Positions 1-9,113 are shown, numbered from the stretch's first letter. The stretch is DNA of 64,000 nucleotides from Pseudomonas eucalypticola (GCF_013374995.1 NZ_CP056030.1:3008501-3072500); one strand, 5' to 3'. Translations and numbers: made by a program. Notes: generated from the sequence alone by a model not told the origin.

Positions 1-169
1 CGGTGGTCTTGCCGTCGAGTTTTTGCCCCAGCACTTCATCCTGGTTGTCATGGCTGAAACGTACCACGGAAAAATCCGGCCCGGGGTTGGGCGGTGGGGC
101 GGCGCAGGCGCCAAGGCAGAGGGTCAGGGCGCATAGAACGGCGTTGGCTGGGCGGGTCGTTTTCAGCAT
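1..169 (-). CDS. Putative lipoprotein (partial, C-terminus beyond left edge)
   Basis: Reading from the complement, the protein starts MLKTTRPANAVLCAL and has a lipobox LGAC with the acylated Cys at residue 22, so it should be exported and lipid-anchored. The start is preceded by a clear AAGGAAG ribosome binding site. Only about 56 residues are inside the window; after the lipobox the chain is proline-rich and then reads FSVVRFSHDNQDEVLGQ. It lies 136 bp downstream of the siderophore receptor gene on the same strand, so it may be the second gene of an iron-responsive unit. A G+C-rich imperfect hairpin (about 226-258) separates them. I do not recognise the family from this fragment. Confidence 0.7.
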   Translation of the reverse strand, partial: MLKTTRPANAVLCALTLCLGACAAPPPNPGPDFSVVRFSHDNQDEVLGQKLDGKTT

Positions 170-305
170 GGCACTTCCTTTTTTCTTTTGTGGACAGGTG
201 ACACGGTGAGCGTAGCAGGGGCCGCGAGGCCGCGTCGCGCTTGTGGGCGTGTCGCGGCTCACCACCAAGGGTTCAGATCATGATCACCTGGCGCATCGCG
301 CTGCA

Positions 306-2480
306 TCAGAAGCTGTAGCGCGCCGTCATCATCAGGTTGCGCGGGGTGCCGTAACTGTCGCCGCCGTAGTCCACCGAATTGGCGATGGTGGTGTAGTACG
401 TGCGGTCGAAGATGTTGTTGGCGTTGAGTTGCAGGTCCAGGTGCCGATTGACCCGGTAGCCGGCCATCAGGTCGGTGACCGCGTAGGCACCTTGTTCCAG
501 GCGATGGACGCTGCCGTCGGGCACTTGGATATCGTTGTACAGGCGGCTTTGCCAGCTCAGGGTACCGCCTACCCGCAGGTCTTTCAGGGCGCCCTGGAAT
601 TGATAGCGGGTGGTCAGCTTGAACAGATGCTCCGGCACGTCCGTGTCGAACCGCTGGTTCACGTTTTGCGGGTTGGCAGCGTCCTTGAGGGTGTGCACGC
701 GGGCGTAGGTATAACCACCGCCGACTTGCCAGTTCTCGGTCAGCGCGCCTTGCAGCTCCAGGTCGACACCCTGGCTGCGCACCTCGCCCGAGGCCTCGGA
801 ACAGGTGGCCTGCGGGCAGTTCGGTACGGTGATCGCTACCGCGCGGTTTTGCTGGTCGACGCGAAACAGCGCGAGGCTCGCGTTCAGCGCGCCGTCGAAA
901 TATTCACCCTTGATGCCCACCTCGTAGTTCTTGCCCACGATGGGTTTTACCGGGGTGCCGGAGGTATCCTTGGCCGTCTGCGGGGTGAAGATGTCGCTGT
1001 AGCTGACGTAGACCGAGTGGTGCTCGTCCAGGTCGTAGATCAGGCCGGCATAGCGGGTGACGTTGCGGGTTACCTTGTAGTCGCCGTCGCCATCGCGGTT
1101 GTCATAGTCATACCAGTCCAGCCGCCCGCCGAGGATGAGCTTGAGTGGATCGGCCAGGCTCAGGCGGGTGGTCATGTACACGCCGTCCTGGGTGGTGACG
1201 TCGCGGGTGTTGCCGCTATGGACGAAGTTCGGCTTGCCCGCGTTGAGCGGCCAGTTCATGTCGTAGGGGCTGTAGGCGTGGGACGTCATGTCGTAGATGC
1301 GCTTGCTGGCACCGACCACCAGTTCATGGGTACGCCCGAAGGCTTCGAAGGGACCGCTGGCGAATGCGTCGATACCCGCCTGGTTCTCGTCATAGGCGGC
1401 CTGGTACACCGTGCGCGCCAGGGTGTTGTTGACCCACCGCGACTGATAGGACCCGGAGAACAGCGCGTTCTGCTCGGCGTAGTTGGCATTGACCTGCAAC
1501 TTCCAGTCGTTGGCCAGACGCTGGCGGACCTCGGCGAACACCGTGTTGATTTCCTGGTCCTTGTCTTCCCATGGAGTGCCGGGGTTGTAGGAGCGCGGCA
1601 GGTCGAGGTGGTGGCCGTCCTGGCCGATCATGGCGGAACCCCAGAAGTAATTGGTCTTGTCCTTCTGGTGGGAGAAGCCGAGGGTCAGGGTGGTGTCCTC
1701 GCTCAGATCGGCCTCGGTGACCGCGTAGAACAGGTCGTGGCGTTCCTGCACATCATCGATGAAGCTGTTGGCGTCGCGGTAGGACGCCACCACACGGCCG
1801 CGCAGCGTACCGCTATCATTGAGCGGGCTGGAAGCGTCTACTTCGCCGCGGTAGTCGTCCCAGCTGCCGGCCGCACCGGTGAGCGTCAGGGCCTGTTCGG
1901 CCAACGGCCGCTTGCGCACCAGGTTGATGGCGGCCGAGGGGTTGCCGGCACCGGTCACCAGGCCGGTGGCGCCACGCACGACCTCGACCCGGTCGAACAT
2001 CGCCAGGTTCGGCTGCGCACCTACCGACACACCGTTGTAGCCGCTGGGAATGCCGTCGTACATGAGGTTGTCGACGTCGAAACCGCGCGATGTGTAAGAC
2101 TGCCTCCCCGGACCATTGGAAAAATTGAGGAACAGCCCCGGCGTGGCCTGGACCACGTCGTTGATGCTGGTCATGGCCTGGTCGTCCATGCGCTGGCGGG
2201 TGATCACCGTGACAGCCTGGGGCGTTTCGCGCAGGGACAGCGGCAATTTTGTCGCGGTTGACATGATGCCGGTGGTGTAGGAGTCGGAGCCTTCGGTAGT
2301 GCTGCCAAGTTCAGTGGTACTGACCGCCGTCGCCCCCAGTTCCAGGGTCGTGGCGGGGCCATGCTGCTGTTTTTCGCTGGCCTCGTCGGCAAGCGCCGGC
2401 GCCAGGGCGGACATGCACATGGCCATGGCCAAGAGATTGCGGGAAGGGGCGAAACAGCGTTGAGAGAAAACGTGCGACAT
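306..2480 (-). CDS. TonB-dependent ferric siderophore receptor, FhuE/FpvA type
   Basis: 724-residue outer-membrane receptor that should import a ferric siderophore using TonB/ExbBD energy. A signal peptide is cleaved after residue 31 (ALA|DEAS). The plug follows at about 75-185, with the family motif SLRETPQAVTVITRQRMDDQ and EVVRGATGLVTGAGNPSAAINLVRKRP. The barrel then runs to a C-terminal ARYSF, with the terminal Phe used for outer-membrane assembly. Mature sequence before the plug is only about 45 residues, so there is no FpvA/FecA-type signalling domain and control should be by Fur rather than by an anti-sigma/ECF pair. Closest in style to FhuE (coprogen/rhodotorulate) receptors, but the ligand cannot be read from sequence. 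A Fur-like box lies 32 bp upstream of the ATG. Confidence 0.93.
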   Translation of the reverse strand: MSHVFSQRCFAPSRNLLAMAMCMSALAPALADEASEKQQHGPATTLELGATAVSTTELGSTTEGSDSYTTGIMSTATKLPLSLRETPQAVTVITRQRMDDQAMTSINDVVQATPGLFLNFSNGPGRQSYTSRGFDVDNLMYDGIPSGYNGVSVGAQPNLAMFDRVEVVRGATGLVTGAGNPSAAINLVRKRPLAEQALTLTGAAGSWDDYRGEVDASSPLNDSGTLRGRVVASYRDANSFIDDVQERHDLFYAVTEADLSEDTTLTLGFSHQKDKTNYFWGSAMIGQDGHHLDLPRSYNPGTPWEDKDQEINTVFAEVRQRLANDWKLQVNANYAEQNALFSGSYQSRWVNNTLARTVYQAAYDENQAGIDAFASGPFEAFGRTHELVVGASKRIYDMTSHAYSPYDMNWPLNAGKPNFVHSGNTRDVTTQDGVYMTTRLSLADPLKLILGGRLDWYDYDNRDGDGDYKVTRNVTRYAGLIYDLDEHHSVYVSYSDIFTPQTAKDTSGTPVKPIVGKNYEVGIKGEYFDGALNASLALFRVDQQNRAVAITVPNCPQATCSEASGEVRSQGVDLELQGALTENWQVGGGYTYARVHTLKDAANPQNVNQRFDTDVPEHLFKLTTRYQFQGALKDLRVGGTLSWQSRLYNDIQVPDGSVHRLEQGAYAVTDLMAGYRVNRHLDLQLNANNIFDRTYYTTIANSVDYGGDSYGTPRNLMMTARYSF

Positions 2481-2511
2481 GAAGGCTTCCTGGCTCGACT
2501 ACACAATTAAT

Positions 2512-2530
2512 GCATCTGAGAATCATTTGT
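2512..2530 (-). promoter_or_regulatory. Candidate Fur box
   Basis: GCATCTGAGAATCATTTGT matches the 19-bp Fur consensus GATAATGATAATCATTATC at about 11 of 19 positions, including the GAGAATCATT core. It sits in the AT-rich leader of the siderophore receptor gene, where an iron-responsive operator is expected. Confidence 0.55.
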
Positions 2531-2595
2531 ATTCAATTGTGTCAGTATTTGATACACAGGCAAAGCCATTCATGAACAAATGTTCATAAATATTC

Positions 2596-3546
2596 TTAAA
2601 TGCTTGGCAGCGGGGCGCCATTCAGATGCTTCTGCAACGCCTGAGGCGGCTGCCCGAAGGCCCTGAGAAAGGCTTGGCGCAGCCGTTCCCGGTCCCCAAA
2701 GCCGGTTTCCCGGGCGATGACCTCCACGGGATGGCGGCCGGTTTCCATCATGGCGCGGGCGGCCTCTACCCGCAGTGACTCGATAGCCTTGGCCGGTGTG
2801 CGTCCGGTTTCTTCGCGAAACACCCGGCTGAATTGGCGCGGGCTGAGGCGTGCCACGGCGGCCAGGGACTCCACCGACAGCTCATCGCGCAAGTTTTCCC
2901 GGGCGTAGCCAAGGGCCAGTTGCACGCGGTCGGACTTGGGGTCCAGTTCCAGCAGGGCGGACAACTGCGACTGTTCGCTGCCACGGCGTTGGGCGATGAC
3001 CAGCTTGCGCGCTACCTGCCGGGCCAGGTCGCTGCCCAGGTCGTTTTCCACCATCGCCAAGGCCAGGTCGAGGCTGGCGCTCATGCCGGCGCCGGTCCAC
3101 ACCTGGCCGTCGATGATGAACAGCTTGTCCTCGTCGAGGTCGATATCCGGGTAGCGCTTGCGGAAGGTGGGCACGTGCAGCCAGTGGGTGGTCGCACGCT
3201 TGCCGGCCAGCAGCCCGGCTTCAGCCAGCACGAAGATGCCCATGCACAAGGCCACGACCCGCCGCGATTGCGTCGCCGAGGCTTTGACCCGCGCCGGGAG
3301 GCTGGCGTCCGGCAGGCGGAAATCCAGGTAGCCGCTGACGATCAGCGAGTCATAGCCCTCGGCCCGCAGCGGCACGGTGTTCACCGAGAACCCCTGGGAC
3401 GACATCACCGGGCCGCCGGTTTCGGAGACCAAGTGGAACTCGTAGGCGGGTTCGCCGCGCAGCAGGTTGGCGCATTCGAATACCGAACCGACCGACAGGC
3501 CGAGGGGCTGGAAGCTAGGGTAGACGACGAGGGCAACGCTGTGCAT
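2596..3546 (-). CDS. GlxA-family transcriptional regulator (DJ-1/PfpI-like domain plus AraC HTH)
   Basis: 316-residue regulator. The N-terminal half (to about 195) is a DJ-1/PfpI-like ligand domain starting MHSVALVVYPSFQPLGLS, with the nucleophile-elbow region VALCMGIFVLAEAGLLAGKRATTHW. The C-terminal third is an AraC/XylS double helix-turn-helix (SVESLAAVARLSPRQFSRVFREETGRTPAKAIESLRVEAARAMM split over two helices, then VIARETGFGDRERLRQAF). I chose the ATG directly before the conserved VALVVYP because family members begin there; ATGs at 3624 and 3654 would add 26-36 residues without resemblance to the family. It is divergent from the DJ-1/PfpI gene at 3718, which it may control. Members of this family regulate diverse catabolic and stress genes, so the effector is unknown. 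Confidence 0.88.
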   Translation of the reverse strand: MHSVALVVYPSFQPLGLSVGSVFECANLLRGEPAYEFHLVSETGGPVMSSQGFSVNTVPLRAEGYDSLIVSGYLDFRLPDASLPARVKASATQSRRVVALCMGIFVLAEAGLLAGKRATTHWLHVPTFRKRYPDIDLDEDKLFIIDGQVWTGAGMSASLDLALAMVENDLGSDLARQVARKLVIAQRRGSEQSQLSALLELDPKSDRVQLALGYARENLRDELSVESLAAVARLSPRQFSRVFREETGRTPAKAIESLRVEAARAMMETGRHPVEVIARETGFGDRERLRQAFLRAFGQPPQALQKHLNGAPLPSI

Positions 3547-3717
3547 GGCGGCTTTCCGGGTGGCGGCAATCGGCCGATTGTCGGTGACGCCCAATGCCCT
3601 GGCAATGGCTTTGTGCTCGGCCATCGATGTCCGAAATCCTTGCGGATTCGACATTGTCCGGTGGCGACCTCGGTCCTACCATGAACCCACGTTTTATCAC
3701 TTTGCGAGGAAGCAGCG

Positions 3718-4395
3718 ATGAAAGTACTGATGGTTTTGACCTCACACGACCAACTGGGCGACACCGGCCGCAAAACCGGTTTCTGGCTCGAAGAGTTCGC
3801 GGCCCCGTATTACACCTTCAAGGACGCCGGTGCCGATCTCGTCCTGGCCTCGCCGGCCGGTGGCCAGCCGCCGCTGGACCCGAAAAGTGACGAACCGGAC
3901 TCTCAGACCGAATTCACCCAGCGTTTCAAGGCTGATCCTGCCGCTCAGCAGGCCCTGGCCAGCACCGTGAAACTGGACAGCGTCAACGCCCAGGACTTCG
4001 ATGCCGTGTTCTACCCGGGTGGCCACGGCCCGTTGTGGGACCTGGCGGAGTCGCCGGTGTCCATCGCCCTGATCGAAGCCTTTGAGCGCGCAGCCAAACC
4101 CATTGCCTTTGTGTGCCACGCCCCGGGTGTTTTGCGCCACGTCAAGGCGGCCAATGGCGAGCCGCTGGTCAAGGGCCGGCGCGTGAGCGGCTTTACCAAT
4201 TCGGAAGAAGCGGGGGTTGGCCTGACCGACGTGGTGCCGTTCCTGGTTGAAGACGAGTTCAAGAAGCTTGGTGCATTGTACGAAAAGGGCCCTGACTGGC
4301 AGTCGTTCCTCGTGGAAGACGGCCTGCTGATCACCGGCCAGAATCCGGGCAGCTCCGAGGCGGTGGCTGGGGCATTGGTAAAACGCCTGGCGTGA
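3718..4395 (+). CDS. Type 1 glutamine amidotransferase-like protein (DJ-1/PfpI superfamily)
   Basis: 225 residues of the DJ-1/PfpI superfamily, of the Hsp31/YDR533C-like branch that includes cytoplasmic glyoxalase III/deglycase-type enzymes. The nucleophile elbow is IAFVCHAPG, with the reactive Cys followed by His; VFYPGGHGPLWDL is the conserved oxyanion/dimer segment. The C-terminal LLITGQNPGSSEAVAGALVKRLA is typical of the group. A GAGGAAG ribosome binding site precedes the ATG. It is divergent from a GlxA-type regulator with about 170 bp between start codons, which suggests a regulator-target pair. The substrate (methylglyoxal or other reactive aldehydes in characterised relatives) is inference. 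Confidence 0.88.
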   Translation: MKVLMVLTSHDQLGDTGRKTGFWLEEFAAPYYTFKDAGADLVLASPAGGQPPLDPKSDEPDSQTEFTQRFKADPAAQQALASTVKLDSVNAQDFDAVFYPGGHGPLWDLAESPVSIALIEAFERAAKPIAFVCHAPGVLRHVKAANGEPLVKGRRVSGFTNSEEAGVGLTDVVPFLVEDEFKKLGALYEKGPDWQSFLVEDGLLITGQNPGSSEAVAGALVKRLA

Positions 4396-4412
4396 GTGCT
4401 GCCGTGGGCGAG

Positions 4413-4439
4413 GGACCCGGCGGGCTTGCCGCCGGGTCC
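4413..4439. terminator. Hairpin between convergent genes
   Basis: GGACCCGGCGG, a 5-nt loop, then CCGCCGGGTCC form a perfect 11-bp stem between the convergent stops of the DJ-1-like gene and lldD. There is no run of T on either side, so it is a terminator-like or transcript-end-protecting hairpin rather than a textbook intrinsic terminator. Confidence 0.5.
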
Positions 4440-4455
4440 TGCCCGGGAGCGCGGG

Positions 4456-5586
4456 TCAGGCCAACGACTCCCGGGTAATGTCCTGCACCGACCTGGCCCC
4501 GGTCAACACCATGGCCACGCGCATTTCCTTTTCGATCAATTCCAGCAGGTTTCGCACCCCGGCACCCCCCGCGACCGCCAGTGCGTAGACGAACGCGCGG
4601 CCCAGCAGCACGGCGTCCGCGCCCAAGGCGATCATGCGCACGATATCCAGGCCGCTGCGGATGCCCGAGTCCGCCAGAATCGACAGCTGGCCTTTCACCG
4701 CGTCGGCGATGGCGGGCAGGGCACGGGCGCTGGACAGCACGCCGTCGAGCTGGCGGCCGCCATGGTTGGACACCACGATGCCGTCGGCACCAAAGGCGAC
4801 GGCGTCGCGGGCATCCTGGGGGTCGAGGATGCCCTTGATCACCATGGGCCCTTGCCAGTATTCGCGTATCCATTCCAGGTCTTTCCAGGAAATGGACGGG
4901 TCGAAGTTGTTCGCCAGCCAGCCAATGTAGTCGGCAAGCCCGGTGGGGTTGCCCCGGTAGGTGGAGATGTTGCCCAGGTCATGGGGTCGGCCCAGCAGGC
5001 CCACATCCCACGCCCAAGCCGGGTGGGTGACCGCCTGCAGCATGCGCCGGGTGGCGGCGTTGGGGCCGCTCATGCCCGAATGGGCGTCGCGGTAGCGGGA
5101 ACCCGGCACCGGCATGTCCACGGTGAAGATCAGCGTGGTGACGCCGGCGGCGCGCGCACGCTCGAGGGCGTTCTTCATGAAGCCACGGTCCTTGAGTACG
5201 TACAGCTGGAACCACATGGGCCGCTGGATGGCTGGGGCGACCTCTTCGATGGGGCATACCGACACGGTGGACAAGGTAAAGGGAATGCCCCGTGCCTCGG
5301 CCGCCTGCGCGGCTTGCACTTCGCCGCGGCGGGCGAACATGCCGGCCAGGCCGATGGGGGCCAGGGCAGCCGGCATCGCCAGGGTTTCGCCGAACAGGCG
5401 GGTTTCCAGGTTCAGTTCCGACATGTTGCGCAGCACGCGCTGGCGCAAGGCGATGTCGGCCAGGTCATCCACGTTACGCCGCAGGGTGCGTTCGGCGTAG
5501 GCGCCGCCATCGAGGTAGTGAAAAAGGAAGGGAGGTAGTTTGCGCTGGGCGGCGGCGCGGTAATCGGTTGAAGCGGAAATGATCAT
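4456..5586 (-). CDS. lldD: FMN-dependent L-lactate dehydrogenase (quinone)
   Basis: 376-residue FMN-dependent alpha-hydroxy-acid dehydrogenase that oxidises L-lactate to pyruvate at the membrane, passing electrons to quinone. It matches E. coli LldD along its length, from [30 protein letters not shown] through [18 protein letters not shown] and [13 protein letters not shown] to the catalytic [10 protein letters not shown] and the FMN-phosphate site [11 protein letters not shown] / LGRAF. It stops at ITRESLA, about 20 residues before the E. coli end; that tail is not catalytic. No lactate permease (lldP) or lldR lies beside it, so this is a solitary copy and other alpha-hydroxy acids are possible substrates. 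Confidence 0.93.
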   Translation of the reverse strand: MIISASTDYRAAAQRKLPPFLFHYLDGGAYAERTLRRNVDDLADIALRQRVLRNMSELNLETRLFGETLAMPAALAPIGLAGMFARRGEVQAAQAAEARGIPFTLSTVSVCPIEEVAPAIQRPMWFQLYVLKDRGFMKNALERARAAGVTTLIFTVDMPVPGSRYRDAHSGMSGPNAATRRMLQAVTHPAWAWDVGLLGRPHDLGNISTYRGNPTGLADYIGWLANNFDPSISWKDLEWIREYWQGPMVIKGILDPQDARDAVAFGADGIVVSNHGGRQLDGVLSSARALPAIADAVKGQLSILADSGIRSGLDIVRMIALGADAVLLGRAFVYALAVAGGAGVRNLLELIEKEMRVAMVLTGARSVQDITRESLA

Positions 5587-5714
5587 GGAAGGGGCGTTCT
5601 CTCACCGGGCAGGAACAGCGCGCATGGCAGCCAGTGGCGAGAAGGTTAGTCCATGTGCCACCAGGCGCAAGCGCGGCCCCACGGCTGTGTCATGGCCCTG
5701 TAGCAGCGGACCCG

Positions 5715-5732
5715 GCCGCGTCGCGACGCGGC
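5715..5732. other. Perfect 18-bp palindrome between lldD and the glycosyltransferase gene
   Basis: GCCGCGTCG followed by its exact complement CGACGCGGC, in the 193-bp gap upstream of lldD and downstream of the glycosyltransferase. The half-sequence GGCCGCGTCGCG also occurs near 230, beside another hairpin, so it may belong to a G+C-rich repeat family. It could be an operator, a cruciform or a transcript-end hairpin. Confidence 0.35.
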
Positions 5733-5779
5733 GCAGTATCAGACCCGCCGCACGCACCGCCCCGCGACCGCTGCGCCGG

Positions 5780-6586
5780 TCACGGGTAGCTCGCCACCTT
5801 GTTCAGCCGCGCCAGGGCGTGGTCGTACATGCGGGTGCGGCGGTGCCCCTGGGCATAGCCGCCACAGGCGGCCACGGTGCCGGCCTGGATGTGGTCCAGG
5901 TAACGGAACAGGCGGCGGGGCGAAATGCTTGCCACCGTCAGGCCCGCTTCGACCATGCGGTCCTGGAGGGTATAGCCGGGCACCCGGTCGTCCATGCAGA
6001 AGTGCAACCCGCGCTGCTTCATCACCTTGGCATTCCACAAGGTACAGAAACTTTTCAGATACACTTCTTTCCACGGTTTTGGATCACGCCCAGGCAAACC
6101 GACCGCACGTACCAGCCGGCGATAGTGATGTTTGCAATAACGCGAGGTGAAACGCCACGCGGTGCGAATCAGGCCGCGGTCAAGTTGCTCCACGCAACCG
6201 GCTGCGACCCTGTTTTCATCACGCATGCATTCATTGAGTAATAATTGGAATACTGCATTATTGTATATAAATGTATCCGTATGCATGAGCAGGATATAAT
6301 CGGTATCAATACGCTCAAGAATCAAGTCAAGCGCCTTGCCATGGGCGATATGCCCCGGTTCGCCAGCCGCGGGGGCCCGCTCGATGAGGTTGATCCAGTC
6401 CAGGCCGCGCAGGTACGCCGTGCTGGCATCGGCGGAACCGTTGTCCACCACCCACACGGGCACGTCCAGGCCTGCGAGTTGTTCGCGCAGCAGTTCCAGG
6501 CAGTTGCGGGTGAGTTCGGCGGTCTTGTAATTGACCATGGCGATACTGAAGCGCGGCGTCGAAGTCGATCGAGTAGGGATGTTCAT
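5780..6586 (-). CDS. Glycosyltransferase family 2 protein
   Basis: 268 residues. The N-terminal Rossmann-like nucleotide-sugar fold shows FSIAMVNYKTAELTRNCLELL and VWVVDNGSADAST, the usual GT2 opening, and a metal-binding DxD is seen in ILLMHTDTFIYN. The C-terminal half (FTSRYCKHHYRRLVRA, DRVPGYTLQDRMVEAG) is not diagnostic. No transmembrane segment is obvious, so it is probably a soluble enzyme adding a sugar to a surface glycan or other acceptor. It is isolated, with no polysaccharide cluster next to it. The coding segment around 6240-6300 is unusually AT-rich compared with its neighbours, which could reflect acquisition. Confidence 0.82.
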   Translation of the reverse strand: MNIPTRSTSTPRFSIAMVNYKTAELTRNCLELLREQLAGLDVPVWVVDNGSADASTAYLRGLDWINLIERAPAAGEPGHIAHGKALDLILERIDTDYILLMHTDTFIYNNAVFQLLLNECMRDENRVAAGCVEQLDRGLIRTAWRFTSRYCKHHYRRLVRAVGLPGRDPKPWKEVYLKSFCTLWNAKVMKQRGLHFCMDDRVPGYTLQDRMVEAGLTVASISPRRLFRYLDHIQAGTVAACGGYAQGHRRTRMYDHALARLNKVASYP

Positions 6587-6748
6587 GGGCGTTGCCTTGA
6601 TACTCTGGCAAAAGTTAAGTCAGATTGAATGAAATAACTATCGCGGCGGCAACGTGAAAATTTCGTCAGGGTTTGGGCAATAAAATGTTTGAACAATGGG
6701 CGAAGTGTAAAAGTATGTAAAACGGTGTATCGAATTGTTTCGATAGTT

Positions 6749-6788
6749 ACCACGCTGTGGTGGATGAGCAGACAGGTACTGCTCATCC
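6749..6788 (-). terminator. Tandem hairpins downstream of the ZnuD-like receptor gene
   Basis: Two inverted repeats lie just past the receptor stop codon. The first is GGATGAGCAG, 7-nt loop, CTGCTCATCC (6762-6788, perfect 10-bp stem). The second is ACCAC-gct-GTGGT (6749-6761). Together they look like a transcription-end structure, although a strong U-run is missing. Confidence 0.5.
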
Positions 6789-6799
6789 ACTCCCTCTTG

Positions 6800-8836
6800 T
6801 CAGAAGGTCGTACGCAGGCCCACTTCGATACTGCGTCCCGGTGCCGGGGCGATATCGCGCAGGATGGAACTGGCGTAGCGTACCGTCTGGTTCGTCAGGT
6901 TCTCGCCCTTGACGAAGGCCAGCCATTGGCTCTGGCCCACCTTGAACCGGTACCCAGCGCTTGCACCCAGGGTGGTGTAGCCGTCGGTGCCGGACTCGTT
7001 ATCGGGCACGCGGTGCTGGGCGCTGGCGTGCTGCACGTCCACGCGCGCCTGCCACGCGTCCTTTTCCCACAGCAGGCCGCTGTTCAGGCGCAGCGGGGCG
7101 ATACGCGGCAGGGCTTCGCCGTTATCGAGGTTCGTGGCGCGGGTGTAGTCACCCGACAGCTCCAGGGCCCACTTGCCGTAGGCATTCTCGCCAAGGGCCC
7201 AGTGGTCCTGGGCCTCGACGCCGGCGAAGCGCGCGCGCACCCCTGAGTAGGTGTATTCGGGAATGCCGCTGGCGTCGGCCTCACCCTCGTCGTTGAGGGT
7301 GCGCCCGGTGCCCAGCAGGCCGATGTAATTGGAGAAGTGGCTGTAGAACACCCCGACGCTGCCGCGGTGCACACCGTTGTCGAAACGCAGCGCCAAGTCA
7401 CTGGACACCGCCTTTTCCTTGGACAGGCTGGCGTCGCCCACCTCGTAGGTGCCGGTGGCCACGTGCGCGCCATTGGCATACAGCTCGTAGAAGGTCGGCG
7501 CGCGTTCGGTGTAGGCCAGGGTGGCGGCCAGCGACCACACCGGCGTCAGGCTGTACACCGCCCCCGAAGACAGGCTGCCAGCGGTGAAATCGCTGTTTTT
7601 GTCGGCCGCTTCAAAGCGTTCGTTGCCCTGGGCATCGGGGGACACGCGGGTATGTTCCAGCCGCCCGCCCAGGCTGAGCTTGAGGCGTTCGGTGGCTTGC
7701 CAGTCTTCGAGGATGAACAGGGCGGCCGCGTCGGTATCGGTCTGGGGCACGAACGCTTCTTCGCCCAGCGCCTGGAACTGGCTGCGGTTGACCTGGGCGC
7801 CAATCACGCCTTCCAACGGGCCCAGGGGCTGATGGCGGCCCTCGATACGGGCCTCGTAGCCCTTGTTCTTGAACGTGGTGCCAACCTCTCCGTCCTCGAT
7901 CTCGCTGTGCTTGTAGTCGGTGTAGCCAGCGTTGACCTTGACGGAGGTGAACGGCCCATCGAGGTCGCGGATCTGCGAAGCGAACCCGTAGTGCTCCTGC
8001 TGCATGCGGATGCGCACGTCGTCCTCGGCGGGCGATCCGTAGTTGGCGTCGTAGGTGCTGTAGGACAGGCCTGCATAGCCATGGTCCCAGGTATAGGAAC
8101 CGCCGATGGCGCCACCGTCCTGGCGGCCGTCGCTGTTGGCCAGGCGGTGCTTGCCGCCGTTGTCGTCGGCGTCTTCCGTGGCCCGCACACTGGCGCTGTG
8201 GGCGTAGCCGGGGATGCGCACGTCGTTGAAGGTGCGAGCATTGGCGTCCAGGTGCAGGGCAAAGGTGCCATCGCCGGCTTCCAGTTTGCCAGCGCTGCTG
8301 CGCGTGGTGTCGGCGCCGCCGTAGCGAAGTTCACCGGCGCCATGGATACCCTCGATGGCTTCAGTGGGAATGCGGTTGTCGAGGGTGTTGACCACACCGC
8401 CGATGGCGCTGCCGCCGTACAGCAACGCCGCCGGGCCTCGAACAATTTCCACACGCTCGACGTTGACCGGGTCCAGCGGCACGGCATGGTCATAGGACAG
8501 TGACGAGGCGTCCAGGGCGCCGACGCCGTTTTGCAGCAGGCGGATGCGGTCGCCATCCTGCCCTCGAATGATCGGCCGGCTGGCGCCGGGGCCGAAGTAG
8601 GAGGACGACACGCCAGGCTGGCCATTGAGGGTTTCACCCAGGCTGCCCTTTTGCGCCAGGGTCAGGGTGTCGCCCTCCAGCACGGTGCTGGGCGCAGCGA
8701 GCTGGGCATTGCCCAGGGGGTTGGCGGTGATGACCTGAGGTTGCAGCTCAAGCGCATGACTGGGGGCAGTGACGAACAGGGCAGCGGCGAGTGGGCTGAA
8801 GCGCAGGGGCAGGGGGGAACGGGAAAAGCGGTGCAT
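6800..8836 (-). CDS. TonB-dependent receptor, ZnuD-like (probable zinc uptake)
   Basis: 678-residue outer-membrane receptor. Signal peptide cut after residue 28 (SHA|LEL), then a TonB-box-like LQPQVITANPL. The plug reads GQPGVSSSYFGPGASRPIIRGQDGDRIRLLQNG and VEIVRGPAALLYGGSAIGGVVNTLDNRIP, and the barrel ends in TTF. This plug signature (RPIIRGQDGDRIR...LYGGSAIGGVVN) is that of the ZnuD group, which takes up zinc across the outer membrane under zinc limitation. A 17-bp near-perfect Zur operator lies 33 bp upstream of the ATG, which independently supports zinc. No other zinc gene is adjacent; the inner-membrane ZnuABC must be elsewhere. Confidence 0.9.
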   Translation of the reverse strand: MHRFSRSPLPLRFSPLAAALFVTAPSHALELQPQVITANPLGNAQLAAPSTVLEGDTLTLAQKGSLGETLNGQPGVSSSYFGPGASRPIIRGQDGDRIRLLQNGVGALDASSLSYDHAVPLDPVNVERVEIVRGPAALLYGGSAIGGVVNTLDNRIPTEAIEGIHGAGELRYGGADTTRSSAGKLEAGDGTFALHLDANARTFNDVRIPGYAHSASVRATEDADDNGGKHRLANSDGRQDGGAIGGSYTWDHGYAGLSYSTYDANYGSPAEDDVRIRMQQEHYGFASQIRDLDGPFTSVKVNAGYTDYKHSEIEDGEVGTTFKNKGYEARIEGRHQPLGPLEGVIGAQVNRSQFQALGEEAFVPQTDTDAAALFILEDWQATERLKLSLGGRLEHTRVSPDAQGNERFEAADKNSDFTAGSLSSGAVYSLTPVWSLAATLAYTERAPTFYELYANGAHVATGTYEVGDASLSKEKAVSSDLALRFDNGVHRGSVGVFYSHFSNYIGLLGTGRTLNDEGEADASGIPEYTYSGVRARFAGVEAQDHWALGENAYGKWALELSGDYTRATNLDNGEALPRIAPLRLNSGLLWEKDAWQARVDVQHASAQHRVPDNESGTDGYTTLGASAGYRFKVGQSQWLAFVKGENLTNQTVRYASSILRDIAPAPGRSIEVGLRTTF

Positions 8837-8868
8837 CGTGCAAGCCTTAGTGATTTGATTGGATGGCG

Positions 8869-8885
8869 ATGTTATATCATAACAT
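8869..8885 (-). promoter_or_regulatory. Zur box
   Basis: ATGTTAT, three bases, ATAACAT: an exact inverted repeat that matches the gammaproteobacterial Zur operator core (TGTTATA/TATAACA type). It sits in the promoter region of the ZnuD-like receptor gene and predicts repression when zinc is sufficient. Confidence 0.75.
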
Positions 8886-9015
8886 TTAAGCTGTGTTCAT
8901 CTTTCTCCCGACCGTGCCCCAGTCCATGACGGGTTTCACTCAGGCAGCGCTGTTGCCAGCCCAAGCACTGGGCGAATAGGCCATGCACGGACGGTGAACG
9001 GGCATTACGGGTGAA

Positions 9016-9035
9016 GCCATCGCATTGGCGATGGC
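9016..9035. terminator. Hairpin downstream of vanB
   Basis: GCCATCGC, loop ATTG, GCGATGGC: a perfect 8-bp stem about 80 bp past the vanB stop. No T-run follows, so it is only a candidate end of the vanAB transcript. Confidence 0.4.
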
Positions 9036-9113
9036 CTCAAGGACTCAGGTGATCATGCGCTTGTGTGCTTTCATTGTTGCCAACATCGACCCCATCTCAC
9101 GCCTCCACCCAGA

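Noticed and set aside
243..2261. 672-codon open frame on the + strand over the siderophore receptor gene
   Set aside because: It is the antisense shadow of a receptor with complete family motifs on the other strand; its product is low-complexity Val/Gly/Ala with no fold. The same applies to the long antisense frames at 12578-14386, 26106-28019 and 45861-47999.
3547..3654. N-terminal extension of the GlxA-type regulator to the ATG at 3654
   Set aside because: The extra 36 residues are unlike the family, which starts at the VALVVYP strand; the extension would also consume most of the divergent promoter. It remains possible.
6583..6786. Small open frame on the - strand in the gap next to the glycosyltransferase
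   Set aside because: AT-rich promoter-like sequence, no ribosome site, product without recognisable features, and it runs into the terminator hairpins.
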